Source: CAVUPF01 sp963777915 (GTDB taxonomy: Bacteria > Actinomycetota > Thermoleophilia > Solirubrobacterales > 70-9). Taken from it: a DNA stretch of 64,000 bases. The notes below the pieces were generated by a model. That model ran no database searches. It was not told the origin of the DNA and was given only the letters and a program-made list of their open reading frames with translations. The stretch spans positions 372,001 through 436,000 of the forward strand of contig CAVZSH010000005.1 of NCBI GenBank assembly GCA_963777915.1, read 5' to 3'. Shown here piece by piece: positions 8,155-16,576 of the stretch (positions are counted from its first letter, which is position 1; each line of letters starts with the position of its first letter). The translations under genes and the position numbers were made by a program.

Positions 8155-9075
8155 CTACGCGACGGGCGGTGGTGTTCCCTCGGTGCTGGCGGGGAGCACC
8201 GGATCCCAATCGCACACGGCGCATGCATGGCGGAACGCTGAGCGGGCGAACTCGAGCCCGACCGCATGGGGGTCGGGGCTGCTGCAGACATCCTCCCAAT
8301 CAAGGATGTACTCGCCGAGCGCCGTGTCCCAGCGCGCGGACGCGGGGGAGAGCGTCGCAGCCGCAAAACCCTCCGGTGCCGGGTGCGCATAGGCATAGAA
8401 CGCCGCCTTGCCGGATCGCGGATCACCAGGCCACCAGCCGATCGCGACCTCCTGAGCGTCCATCGCGTTGCGCATGATGAAGTCATCCGACGGCGGATCG
8501 GCCGGGAGACCGGAGAACAGGTTCACCGCGAGGTCGAAGGAGCCCCACCATGCGTTGACCGGCGTCGAGCGGCCGCGATACGGCGCGCGGAACGCAGCGA
8601 GGACGAGCGCCGCGCGGGTCGCGGCGGCGAAGTAGGTAGCGACCCGATCGGGGTCATAGCTCTTGTGCTCGTGGTCCTCGTCGAGCGCCACACTCCACGG
8701 GACCTCCTGCGGCGTCGGGTCGATCTCGACGGTGCCGGCAAGACCGCGGACCGCGTCCAAGACCTCGCAGGTGACCTCGCCCACCGCCCGATCAGGAGTG
8801 AGTGCGACGCGTCGAACGTCCCCCTCGCTGTGCTCGACAAAGACCTCATGGGTGCGTAGGTCGAGCGCGACGACGAACGCCCCCGAGCCGTCTGGGGCCG
8901 GCAACGGGGCAGTCTCCCAGCCTCGAGCGGTTAGACGCAGCGCTGCGTGCTGGAGCTGTGGCTCAGCCGGGGCGAGCGTCGCTGCCAGCTTGCCGAGGAC
9001 CTGGGTGTGCGCGTGGAGCGTGTCACAGGTCGCGCTCCACTCTCCATAGGAAAGCGTGGGCCACGCGGAGGGCAT
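8155..9075 (-). CDS. DUF5996 family protein
   Basis: About 306 residues beginning with the family's typical WPTLSYGEWSATCDTLHAHTQ. Later it has VNAWWGSFDLAV, FIMRNAMDAQEVAIGWWPGD and FYAYAHPAPEGF, all characteristic of DUF5996. It is cytosolic, with no signal or membrane segment. Conserved Trp and His residues suggest an enzyme, but no activity is known to me. I preferred the ATG to an in-frame GTG two codons earlier. It is monocistronic on the minus strand. Confidence 0.85.
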   Translation of the reverse strand: MPSAWPTLSYGEWSATCDTLHAHTQVLGKLAATLAPAEPQLQHAALRLTARGWETAPLPAPDGSGAFVVALDLRTHEVFVEHSEGDVRRVALTPDRAVGEVTCEVLDAVRGLAGTVEIDPTPQEVPWSVALDEDHEHKSYDPDRVATYFAAATRAALVLAAFRAPYRGRSTPVNAWWGSFDLAVNLFSGLPADPPSDDFIMRNAMDAQEVAIGWWPGDPRSGKAAFYAYAHPAPEGFAAATLSPASARWDTALGEYILDWEDVCSSPDPHAVGLEFARSAFRHACAVCDWDPVLPASTEGTPPPVA

Positions 9076-9191
9076 GGCCACACGCTACCTGTCGGACCTC
9101 CGAAAATGCCACAACCAACGCCGATCAGAAGGCCAGCAGAGAAGCTCGCTCCCCCTTGACGGTTGGAGTGAAGTCGGTCGGGAGAGCTTGA

Positions 9192-9695
9192 TTAGCTTGC
9201 AGCGACCTCTTTGAGCAGGCGCTCGAGGCTCCGGTAGGACTCGTTCAGGCCACGCTCCATGCCGGCGTCGAGCATCCAGTTGCGCTCCTCGGTCGTGTGA
9301 AAGAGCGAGTTGATCGTCACTTTGGTGCTCTCGCCGAGGTCCTCGAATGTGGCCGTGTTGACGATCACGTGGCCCGGCATGCCCTCCCATTCGAACGTAT
9401 AGGCGATCCGCTCGGGGGGCGTGACCTCTCGGTAGGTCCCGCGAAAGCCGCTCTCTGAGCCGTCCGGGTTGCGCTCGATGAACCGCCAGGCCCCGCCCGG
9501 CCTGAGGTCCAGCCGGTCGACGATCGTGGTGGTCGACTCAAGGCCCCACCATTTCGGGATCAGCTCGGGATCCGTGAAGGCTGCAAAGACCCGCTCCCGG
9601 GTTGCGCCGAAGATTCGCTCGGTGACGATCTCGCGATCCGAGGGGGTGCTGAGCGTGGTGACCTGGTCAGCGATCGTTTGCCTGTTGTCTGTCAT
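9192..9695 (-). CDS. AHSA1/SRPBCC (START-fold) family protein
   Basis: A 167-residue single-domain protein of the SRPBCC fold, which forms a hydrophobic cavity for small ligands. Family phrases include ATRERVFAAFTDPELIPKWWG near residue 30, GGAWRFIERNPDG and GTYREVTPPERIAYTFEWEGMPG. Its ATG overlaps the stop of the ArsR-type gene by four bases (ATGA), so the two are co-translated. ArsR-AHSA1 pairs are common in actinobacteria; the AHSA1 partner may bind the effector or act on it. The ligand is unknown. Confidence 0.9.
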   Translation of the reverse strand: MTDNRQTIADQVTTLSTPSDREIVTERIFGATRERVFAAFTDPELIPKWWGLESTTTIVDRLDLRPGGAWRFIERNPDGSESGFRGTYREVTPPERIAYTFEWEGMPGHVIVNTATFEDLGESTKVTINSLFHTTEERNWMLDAGMERGLNESYRSLERLLKEVAAS

Positions 9696-10030
9696 TGCGA
9701 GTCTCCTTTGGTCTCTTCGAGAAGTTCACCGAGGCGATCGAGGCGAGCGTCCAGCATGTTCCGGTAGGTCTCGACCCAGCTCTGGACGTCGTCCAGTCCG
9801 CGCGAGCCGAGGCTGCACCGCCTGACTCGCCCGACCTTCTCGGTGCTGATGAGCTCGACGTCCTCCAGGACCTCCACATGCTTCTTCAGCCCCGTCAGCG
9901 ACATCGCGAACGGCTCGGCCAGCTCGGTGATCGTGGCGCTGCCCTGGCCAAGCCGCTCAAGGATCGACCTGCGGGTTGGGTCCGAGAGCGCGGCGAAGGT
10001 CCGATCGAGTCGGTGAGTATACTGAACCAT
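9692..10030 (-). CDS. ArsR-family winged-helix transcriptional repressor
   Basis: 112 residues when started at the ATG inside the palindrome. It opens with VQYTHRLDRTFAALSDPTRRSILERLG, the standard ArsR N-terminus, followed by the recognition helix region ITELAEPFAMSLTGLKKHVEVLE. No CxC or DxH metal site is visible, so it probably senses something other than metals. A longer reading frame upstream is unlikely because the operator and promoter lie there. It heads the two-gene operon with the AHSA1 protein and probably represses itself. Confidence 0.9.
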   Translation of the reverse strand: MVQYTHRLDRTFAALSDPTRRSILERLGQGSATITELAEPFAMSLTGLKKHVEVLEDVELISTEKVGRVRRCSLGSRGLDDVQSWVETYRNMLDARLDRLGELLEETKGDSQ

Positions 10031-10045
10031 TAAGTTCAGTATACT
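10016..10045 (-). promoter_or_regulatory. Palindromic operator/promoter spanning the ArsR start codon
   Basis: AGTATACTGAAC and its exact reverse complement GTTCAGTATACT are separated by six bases that contain the start codon. The coding-strand half-site includes TATACT, a good -10 hexamer, placed so that transcription would begin at or within a base or two of the ATG. That predicts a leaderless mRNA whose promoter is blocked when repressor binds. Confidence 0.75.
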
Positions 10046-10135
10046 AGTTCGGGAGCTCAGGCCGCAGCGGCCAACGGCGATGGGAGTCGCGCTCGCCGGT
10101 CTCAAGTGCTGAAAACAAAAAGACTGGAGGCAGAA

Positions 10136-10738
10136 ATGGGCAACGTGGTGCTCGGACTCTCGATGTCACTCGACGGCTTCATCGCCGGTCCCAACGACGG
10201 CCCCGATAACCCGCTCGGTGACGGCGGCAAAAGGCTGTTCGAGTGGTGGACGGCTGGCACGGAGCGCATCGGTCCCGACGACCGTTTCAAGCCGCCCGCC
10301 AGCAGCCGCCCGGTGGTCGAAGAAATGTTCGAATGCGGGGCGATCATCACCGGCAGGCGCACTTTCGATATCGCCGGCGGCTGGGGGGGTCACCATCCGG
10401 TGGGCGCGCCTTTCTTCTTGCTCACCCACAACCCGCCCGACCAGCACGTTGGCCCGGGCACCGACGGAGCCGCCGTCACCGATGGGATCGAGAGCGCCCT
10501 CGAGCAAGCCCGCGCCGTCGCCGGCGAGCGGCCCATCGCGGTCGGCGCCGCCGACGTCGCCCAGCAGTACCTCAACGCCGGCCTGCTCGACGAGATCCAC
10601 CTAAACCTCGTTCCCGTCCTGCTCGGCGACGGCGTCCGTCTCTTCGCCAACCTCAAGGGGCACCAGTTCGACCTCCAGTGCACGCGCGTGGTCGAATCCG
10701 ATGGCGTCACTCACCTCAGCTACCGGGTCATGAAGTAG
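10136..10738 (+). CDS. Dihydrofolate reductase / RibD C-terminal-fold reductase
   Basis: About 200 residues. It starts GNVVLGLSMSLDGFIAGPND, the usual opening of the NADPH-dependent RibD_C/DHFR-like family, and continues with ECGAIITGRRTFD, FFLLTHNPP, the nucleotide-binding stretch IAVGAADVAQQYLNAGLLDEIHLNLVPVLLGDG, and ends with VTHLSYRVMK. I chose the ATG preceded by CTGGAGGCAG. It is divergent from the ArsR-AHSA1 operon and may share its regulator. Stand-alone members of this family are usually not involved in riboflavin synthesis, and the substrate is unknown. Confidence 0.88.
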   Translation: MGNVVLGLSMSLDGFIAGPNDGPDNPLGDGGKRLFEWWTAGTERIGPDDRFKPPASSRPVVEEMFECGAIITGRRTFDIAGGWGGHHPVGAPFFLLTHNPPDQHVGPGTDGAAVTDGIESALEQARAVAGERPIAVGAADVAQQYLNAGLLDEIHLNLVPVLLGDGVRLFANLKGHQFDLQCTRVVESDGVTHLSYRVMK

Positions 10739-10948
10739 GACCCGAAGCTGTACCAGGGGCCACGGTTCGCAGCGCGGCAGCCGCGAACTCGCGGGCACGT
10801 GTCGCTTGGCAGGCTCAGCCGATCGGCTCCTGGCGGGGGGTAGCCCTTCGCAGGCAGCTCGAGGCCAACCCGCCCCGAGGCCGGCTGTGGTGGGGGCTAG
10901 GGCGGAGGCTGGGGTGGGGGTTGCACGCTCTGCGGAGCTGGTTTGTCC

Positions 10949-12049
10949 TCAGCCAGCCTGGCCCTCGGGGTGCGCGACGCGCGAGGCCCCCTGTATTCGG
11001 GCCAGGCCGATTGGCTGGCGCGGCGGCTGCTCGGCCAGCCGTGCTCCCGCCAACCCCTTGCGCCGGGGTCTCCAAACCCGCACGTACTGAGCGCCGACGT
11101 AGGAACCGATCACGAGCACCATCGCGGCCCCCTGCGCGGCGAAGGTCTGCACGTTGGGAAAGAGCGAGAACCAGGTGCCGGCCCAGCCAGGGATATTGAG
11201 GCCGGGGATCGGAGTCGTAGGGATCCACCCGGCAAGCTGCATCTCGTTTACCTCCTCGCCCACCATCACGAACAAGACCACCACGAGCATCGCGCCGGTG
11301 ATGATCAAAAGGCGCTTGTAGGGGAGGCGCTGGTGCAAGCCGAAGGTGAGCGCCCCGACCGCCGCGGTAAAGAGCGCACCCAGCACCACGCCCTCCAAGA
11401 CCACTGATGAGCCGAAGCTGACCCGCAGGTTCTGCAAGAAGATGACGATCTCAAAGCCCTCTCGGTAGACCGAGCTGAAGCCGAGCAGCCCGAGTCCGAG
11501 GATGGTCGCCCGCAGGCTGACCTCACCGGCCGAGGACAGCAGCCTGCGCCGCCGCTTGTGGTGGTGGGAGATCCAGCCGGTCCAGTAGACGCGATGAAAG
11601 AACCAGTTCATGACCACCAAGAGCACGAGGATCGCGGGGATGCCGGTGGCTGCTTGCACGCTGAGGCCGCTACCGCCGAACATGCCGATGAACCAGATCG
11701 CAAGAAACCAGGTCCCAATCGAGGCGAGGATCGCGAGTGCGCCGCCGATTGCGACAGGCTTGCGATAGACCTGGTTTCCGCCGAGGAAGCTGGCGGTGAT
11801 CGCTGCGAGGACCAGGATCGTCTCCAGGCCCTCGCGGAAGACCAGGATCGCGCTGTTGATCACCGCCTCGGTGGGGCTCATGCGATTGGCCGAGTTGGTC
11901 GGGTCCGGCGTCCCGCCATGAGAGTGCCAGGCCAAGATCACGGCCCCCACGGCCACGGCCAGCACGACCACGACCCAAACGTGGAAGCTGCGCCGGGAAG
12001 CTAGCCCAGACGTGCGGCGCTTATTTGTGTCGGCCACCGTTTCTGACAT
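10949..12049 (-). CDS. efeU: EfeU/FTR1-family iron permease
   Basis: An integral membrane iron transporter of the FTR1 family with two REGLE-type iron-binding motifs: REGLE at residues 72-76 (FREGLET) and REGFE at 196-200 (YREGFE). About seven hydrophobic helices are present, and the C-terminal tail is basic and proline rich. In EfeUOB systems the permease works with EfeO and the peroxidase EfeB; neither gene is nearby, so this may be a single-component importer. A large palindrome resembling an iron-repressor box lies about 60-100 bases upstream, consistent with repression under iron sufficiency. Confidence 0.92.
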   Translation of the reverse strand: MSETVADTNKRRTSGLASRRSFHVWVVVVLAVAVGAVILAWHSHGGTPDPTNSANRMSPTEAVINSAILVFREGLETILVLAAITASFLGGNQVYRKPVAIGGALAILASIGTWFLAIWFIGMFGGSGLSVQAATGIPAILVLLVVMNWFFHRVYWTGWISHHHKRRRRLLSSAGEVSLRATILGLGLLGFSSVYREGFEIVIFLQNLRVSFGSSVVLEGVVLGALFTAAVGALTFGLHQRLPYKRLLIITGAMLVVVLFVMVGEEVNEMQLAGWIPTTPIPGLNIPGWAGTWFSLFPNVQTFAAQGAAMVLVIGSYVGAQYVRVWRPRRKGLAGARLAEQPPRQPIGLARIQGASRVAHPEGQAG

Positions 12050-12105
12050 TCGTCACCCGTCTGCAGGAATCAACGCGAAGAGCCGGATGCGGGGCAGCCT
12101 AGCAC

Positions 12106-12147
12106 TTATTAGGCCAGCCTTATTAGGTTGGCCTAATAAGGCTGGCC
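12106..12147 (-). promoter_or_regulatory. DtxR/IdeR-like iron box upstream of efeU
   Basis: A perfect palindrome with 16-base arms (GGCCAGCCTTATTAGG and its reverse complement) around TTGG, plus an extra TTATTAGG copy 14 bases to the left. The centre TTAGGTTGGCCTAA closely matches the known DtxR/IdeR consensus TTAGGTTAGCCTAACCTAA. It lies between divergent efeU and the hydrolase gene. The rest of 12050-12364 shows nothing else clear. A terminator hairpin is an alternative reading, but no gene ends here. Confidence 0.72.
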
Positions 12148-12364
12148 GGGCGAATGGTCTCGTTCCGATAGCCCGGCTGGCTCAAGAACCAAGGTAGATC
12201 GGGTAGAACTCGCGGCGCTGTGTTCCCGGAGCACCTACGATCGCGGAGTCCTGCACGTTGCGATAGTACCTTTGCCGAGCGGGGTTTAAGGACAGGGGCG
12301 GCATGCTCAAGTCGCCTCTGGCCCACTCCGACAAATAGCAACGACTGAATTGCCAAGGCCAACG

Positions 12365-14038
12365 ATGCAGACACCAACCCGCTTGCCTGCTGATCCGTGC
12401 CCAAGCCGCGCCCGCGGGCGCGGGTTCCTGGGCGCGACTCTCCTCATCGGGCTGATCGGGGCGATCGCAGGGGTGCCGAGTGCATGGGCCGCCGAATCCC
12501 CCGAACGGACGACCAGCACTACGACGACTCCGGCCCCGGTCGTGCGGGGCAGCAGCCTGGAAGCGCCGCGGGCCGTCGCCAAGCCGCAGAAGCCTGCCGG
12601 TAGCGGCGGCACCACTGCGGGCGGGCACAAGAAGAGCGCCGCGAAGCCGAGCAGACCTTCGCCGCCGAGCGCCGGTGCAACAGCGGCCCCCAGTCCAGCG
12701 CAGAGTCTTTCGATCCCGATGATCCCCTCCTCGTCCTGCGCAGCGATGGGGGTGCCCCCGGTCCTGGTGCCGATCTATCAGCGGGCAGCCGCCGCCTACG
12801 GCCTCGGCCCCCAGGGGCCGGCTGTGCTGGCCGGGATAAACGAGGTCGAGACCGCTTTCGGGACCGATCTCAACGTCTCCAGCGCCGGCGCGGAGGGTTG
12901 GATGCAATTCATGCCATCAACCTGGGCGATCTACGGAGTCGACGCCAACGGCGACGGGGTCAAGGATCCCAACAACCCCGAAGACGCGATCTTCGCCGCC
13001 GCCCGCTACCTGAAGGCGGCAGGGATGCCGCAGAACACCTACGGCGCGATCTTCGCCTACAACCACGCCGGGTGGTATGTCGCCGAGGTACTCGCCGACG
13101 CCGCCTGCTATGCGCCCGCGGTCGGCGGCCCCGCGGTCGGCGCGACCTCGCCCGCCCCCCAGTTGCAGGTGCTGAGCTGCAGCGCGGCACCGGCCTGGCG
13201 CCGCGAAGTCCCGGCCGAATACCTCAGCGCCTTCGAGAGCGCTGCCGGCCGCTATGGCCTCGGCCAACGCGGAGTCTGGGCACTTGCCGCGGTCGCCCGG
13301 TTGGAGTCGAACTTCGGCCGCGGTATGGACAAGCGCGAACTCGATCGCGCCGGCCCACTCGGCCTCGAACCCTGGGAGTGGCGCCACTACGCCGTCGACG
13401 GCGACAACGACGGGCAGATCCGACATTCCGATCCGGCCGACTCAGCGGCCACCCTGGCGCGACTGATCTGGTCTCACGGCAGCCTTCGCGCTGGCCTCTT
13501 CGCCCACAACCAGGCCGAGTGGTTCGTGCAGGCAGTGCTTGACGAAGCCGACCGCATGCAGGGCCGCTGCAAGGTCACCTATACCGACTGGAAGGTTGCT
13601 CCGCTCAGTCCCAGCCTGGAAACGAATGGCCCGACAGCGACCTTGGTCAACGGCATCGCCACCGCCCCAAGGGAAGCCCCGCAGGCAGTCAAGGGTGCAA
13701 TCGCCGCCGCCAACTCGATTTCTTTGACCCCTTATATATGGGGAGGCGGTCATGAGTCCTTTTACTCCCCGGGCTATGACTGCTCGGGGGCAGTCAGCTT
13801 CGCCCTCTACGGCGCCGGTCTCCTTGACCGCCCTCTCACCTCGGGCCAGCTTGAGAGCTACGGCGAACCGGGGCCGGGCCGCTGGATCACGATTTACGCC
13901 AACGCCACACATGCCTACGCGGTGATCGCCGGACTGCGCTGGGATACGGTGGGCGACGCCCACGGGACCGGCCCCCGCTGGCACGCCGAACCGCCTTACC
14001 CGGCCGGATTCGTGGTCCGCCACCCGGCCGGATATTGA
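12365..14038 (+). CDS. Secreted two-domain peptidoglycan hydrolase: lytic transglycosylase plus NlpC/P60 peptidase
   Basis: 557 residues. A signal peptide (about 18-45) is followed by a Pro/Ala/Ser linker. A first SLT-type transglycosylase domain (about 135-235) carries candidate catalytic glutamates 160 and 162 (INEVETAFG) and the typical GWMQFMPSTW. A second, divergent SLT-like domain (about 280-390) follows, with RLESNFGRG. The C-terminal NlpC/P60 domain has the catalytic Cys473 in YDCSGAVSFAL and His516 in NATHAYAVI. It should cut both glycan strands and stem peptides in the cell wall. The ATG is preferred over a TTG five codons earlier; the ribosome site is weak. The wording DANGDGVKDPNNPEDA suggests a calcium-binding loop. 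Confidence 0.9.
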   Translation: MQTPTRLPADPCPSRARGRGFLGATLLIGLIGAIAGVPSAWAAESPERTTSTTTTPAPVVRGSSLEAPRAVAKPQKPAGSGGTTAGGHKKSAAKPSRPSPPSAGATAAPSPAQSLSIPMIPSSSCAAMGVPPVLVPIYQRAAAAYGLGPQGPAVLAGINEVETAFGTDLNVSSAGAEGWMQFMPSTWAIYGVDANGDGVKDPNNPEDAIFAAARYLKAAGMPQNTYGAIFAYNHAGWYVAEVLADAACYAPAVGGPAVGATSPAPQLQVLSCSAAPAWRREVPAEYLSAFESAAGRYGLGQRGVWALAAVARLESNFGRGMDKRELDRAGPLGLEPWEWRHYAVDGDNDGQIRHSDPADSAATLARLIWSHGSLRAGLFAHNQAEWFVQAVLDEADRMQGRCKVTYTDWKVAPLSPSLETNGPTATLVNGIATAPREAPQAVKGAIAAANSISLTPYIWGGGHESFYSPGYDCSGAVSFALYGAGLLDRPLTSGQLESYGEPGPGRWITIYANATHAYAVIAGLRWDTVGDAHGTGPRWHAEPPYPAGFVVRHPAGY

Positions 14039-14076
14039 GCACCGCCGAGCGTCCTCGGGCGATCCCTGTCATCACC

Positions 14077-14111
14077 GCCGGGAGGCCGCCTCAACAGCGA
14101 TCCCTCCCGGC
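14077..14111. terminator. Stem-loop between convergent genes
   Basis: GCCGGGAGG pairs perfectly with CCTCCCGGC over a 17-base loop, midway between two converging genes. This is a plausible bidirectional terminator, although no clear T-tract follows. Confidence 0.5.
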
Positions 14112-14129
14112 AGCTTGACATCGCGTCGA

Positions 14130-15533
14130 TCAGGGGATCAGGAACCCTCCCGGGTTGAGCACGCCACGTCGGTAGACATTGAGCACCGGCTGTGCCGCGG
14201 GGCTCAGATTGGTGGCAACTGAGTCAAATGCCACGTAGTGGCCCGCCGGCGAGATCGCCGGATCGCCGGAGTTCCCATTCCCTGGCGCGCCGCTTGCGCC
14301 GCTTGCCCGCGAGACCAGGGCCAGGCTCCCGGTCCGTAGATCTCGCTCGTAGACATCTCGCAGCGGGGCGGCTGTGGACGGCACAACCGCCGGCGTCAGG
14401 TTCGTCGCCGCCGAGGCGAAGGCCACATAGTGGCCATCGGCTGAGATCGCCGGTGCGCCTGAGTCGCCGTTGGCGGGAGCCCCGCTTGACCCCTCACCGC
14501 GTGAGATGAGGGTGGTTTCGTCGGTCTTCAGGTTCCGCAGGTAGACCTCGCGCACGGCAGGTACAGCGGTTGGTGTCGCCACCAGGTTGGTCGCGACCGA
14601 AGAGAAGACGACATGGCGCCCATCCAGCGAGACAGTCGGCTCACCCGAGGCGCCGTTTGCCGGCGCCCCACTCAGGCCGCTGGCCCGGGAGACGAGCGTC
14701 GTCGTGTGCGTGATGCGGTCACGCACGTAGATCTCTTCGGTTGCCGGCGTGCTCGCCGCCTCGGGGCTTAGATTTGTGGCGTCTGAGATGAAGACGACGT
14801 AGCGGCCATGTGGGGAGATCGATGCCTCAAAGGAGCGACCGTTGGCCTGTGTTCCCCCCACACCGCTCTGACGTGAAACCAGATTGGTCCTCTCGCTGCC
14901 CAGGTCACGCACATAGACATTGGTCGTCTTGTTGGTGGCGCCGAGGTTGCTGGCAGCAGAGGAAAAGCTGACGAAGCGTCCGTCGGTCGACATTGTCGGG
15001 CCGAAGGAATTCCTGTTTGCCTCCGCCCCGAATACGCCGCTCTTGCGTGAGACGAGGACGGTCTCGCCGGTCTGCATATCCCGGACAAAAATGTTCTCTT
15101 TCTGATTATGGGTGCCGAGGTTTGTGGCGAGTGAGGCGAATGCGATGAATTTGCCGTTCGCCGAAACCGAGCCCCCGAACGAGTTGCCGTTGGCGGCGGC
15201 TCCCGCGGTGTTCTGAGATACCAGAACGGTGTGTTTCGTCACGACGTTGCGCTCGTAGACCTCTTTGACTCCGTTGTTGGGACCGGGCAGGTTCGTGGCC
15301 GCCGAGTCAAATACGACCCACTGGCCATAAACGGAAATCGAGTCAGCCTTAGAATCGGCATTCGCGCCAGTCCCGCCGCGCCCATCGGCTCGACTGACCA
15401 GGGCCGTCCGGGGATTCTTCAGATGGTGTCGGGGAGGAAGCTGATATTGCGGCTGGGCCGCAGCCATAGCGGGAAAGCTGATCCCTACGGCAACGCACAG
15501 CGCCATCCCAACGCGTAGAAGCGCCTCACGCAT
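14130..15533 (-). CDS. Secreted seven-bladed PD40/TolB-like beta-propeller protein
   Basis: 467 residues with a signal peptide ending AMAAAQ. Seven repeats of about 55-60 residues follow, each with the pattern SxDGRYVAFxSxATNL and a linker like VYxRDLxTxxTTLVSRxSGxxGAxANGxS. These are PD40 (TolB-like) propeller blades. No catalytic motif is visible, so binding or surface display is likely. The start is the ATG after AGGCAGGTGACATC; a longer frame lacks a signal peptide. A clear paralogue sits at 49309-50655. Confidence 0.85.
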   Translation of the reverse strand: MREALLRVGMALCVAVGISFPAMAAAQPQYQLPPRHHLKNPRTALVSRADGRGGTGANADSKADSISVYGQWVVFDSAATNLPGPNNGVKEVYERNVVTKHTVLVSQNTAGAAANGNSFGGSVSANGKFIAFASLATNLGTHNQKENIFVRDMQTGETVLVSRKSGVFGAEANRNSFGPTMSTDGRFVSFSSAASNLGATNKTTNVYVRDLGSERTNLVSRQSGVGGTQANGRSFEASISPHGRYVVFISDATNLSPEAASTPATEEIYVRDRITHTTTLVSRASGLSGAPANGASGEPTVSLDGRHVVFSSVATNLVATPTAVPAVREVYLRNLKTDETTLISRGEGSSGAPANGDSGAPAISADGHYVAFASAATNLTPAVVPSTAAPLRDVYERDLRTGSLALVSRASGASGAPGNGNSGDPAISPAGHYVAFDSVATNLSPAAQPVLNVYRRGVLNPGGFLIP

Positions 15534-15861
15534 GATGTCACCTGCCTTTTTTTTGGTGGACCTGGCTGTGAGGAGCTGACGGGCTTGACTGCTCTTCTTC
15601 TGGCACCGACCCCAATTCAGCGCCTCTTCTGTACCCAAAACACGCTAGGGGTATAAGGGTTGCGGTTCCGACCGGTACGGCAGGCAGGTCTACTGGCTGC
15701 TTTACGCACGTCGGTAGCGAAAACCATTCGTCCCGGCACTCGGGGGGCTGCTCTCCGAAGGATCGAGGTCGCGTCCTACTTTCGAATTCTCCGTAAAGCC
15801 AGGGAGGGATCGTGTGCAACAGTCGCGCCATGCCCGCCCACCGGTCTGCACCTGCCGGTGC
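15534..15861. other. Gene-free region upstream of propeller gene
   Basis: No coding sequence or RNA is recognised. It should hold the propeller gene's promoter, but no box is convincing. Confidence 0.4.
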
Positions 15862-16215
15862 TCAGAGGTGAGCGAGTGCGAGCGCGCGAGCAAGGCCGAC
15901 GTCGACTGCGGCGATCAGCCAGTTCGGCAACGCGCCGATGCGCTCTTCGAGAGCACCCCGGTCGATCGTGGCGATCTGCGTGACATTGACCACCGAATCG
16001 GCGTCCAGGTCGGGGACGACGTTCGCCGCTACTGAGACGTTGCCCGGCAGCGCGGCGAGCTGGAGGTTGCTAGTGAGAACAGCCACGGTGACGGTGGATA
16101 GCCTGGAGCGGTTGTATCGGTCGGCGCTGATCACCAGCACGGGACGCCGCAGCGCGGGAGCAGAGCCTCTCGGCAGGCCGAGATCGGCCCACCACAACTC
16201 GCCCCGAACCGTCAA
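15862..16215 (-). CDS. MazF/PemK-family endoribonuclease toxin
   Basis: 117 residues, the normal MazF length. It opens RGELWWADLGLPRGSAPALRRPVLVISADRYN, containing the GE-WWADLG and RPVLV motifs; it continues TVTVAVLTSNLQLAALPGN and DSVVNVTQIATIDR, with the conserved Thr/Ser and Arg of the active site. MazF toxins cleave mRNA at short sequence motifs. The start overlaps the antitoxin stop by four bases (ATGA). Confidence 0.92.
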   Translation of the reverse strand: MTVRGELWWADLGLPRGSAPALRRPVLVISADRYNRSRLSTVTVAVLTSNLQLAALPGNVSVAANVVPDLDADSVVNVTQIATIDRGALEERIGALPNWLIAAVDVGLARALALAHL

Positions 16216-16445
16216 GCCTGCTCAGCGATGGCCAGTGCCGCCGCCGCCGCTTCGGTGAACTGATGATCGGCCGACAGTCCGGCGATCGAGCGGTTGATCG
16301 CCTCGGTGGTGCCATCGTCCTCCAGTGCATCCAGCCAATTCTCCGCCGCGCGGGCGAAGAGCTCGCTGCGCGAAACGCCCAGCTGCTTTGCAGCGCGGTC
16401 CATGCGACGGAAGGTCTCATCGGGAAGCGAGATTGCTGTCTTCAC
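16212..16445 (-). CDS. Ribbon-helix-helix antitoxin partner of MazF
   Basis: 77 residues beginning KTAISLPDETFRRMDRAAKQLGVSRSELFARAA, a classic RHH DNA-binding fold. A C-terminal tail (about 45-77) probably wraps the toxin. I chose the GTG preceded by GGTGGGG; the longer open frame would run through the operator. It should neutralise MazF and repress the operon. Confidence 0.9.
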   Translation of the reverse strand: MKTAISLPDETFRRMDRAAKQLGVSRSELFARAAENWLDALEDDGTTEAINRSIAGLSADHQFTEAAAAALAIAEQA

Positions 16446-16453
16446 CCCACCGA

Positions 16454-16470
16454 GTATAACCTGGTTATAC
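16454..16470 (-). promoter_or_regulatory. Palindromic operator of the MazEF-type operon
   Basis: GTATAACC and GGTTATAC form a perfect palindrome with a single central base, nine bases before the antitoxin start codon. RHH antitoxins bind such sites; this is the natural autoregulatory operator. Confidence 0.72.
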
Positions 16471-16576
16471 CCGCGATTCAACGCGCGGTTCTCTCGGCCG
16501 CTTGCGCGTAGACGAGTCGCGCCCCGGCTCACGTGACGGTCGCGCGGTTGTCGGGCTGCGGCGCGGCTCTGTGCTC

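Noticed and set aside
12182..12907. Minus-strand frame upstream of the peptidoglycan hydrolase
   Set aside because: Overlaps the signal-peptide and linker coding region antisense; no motif of its own.
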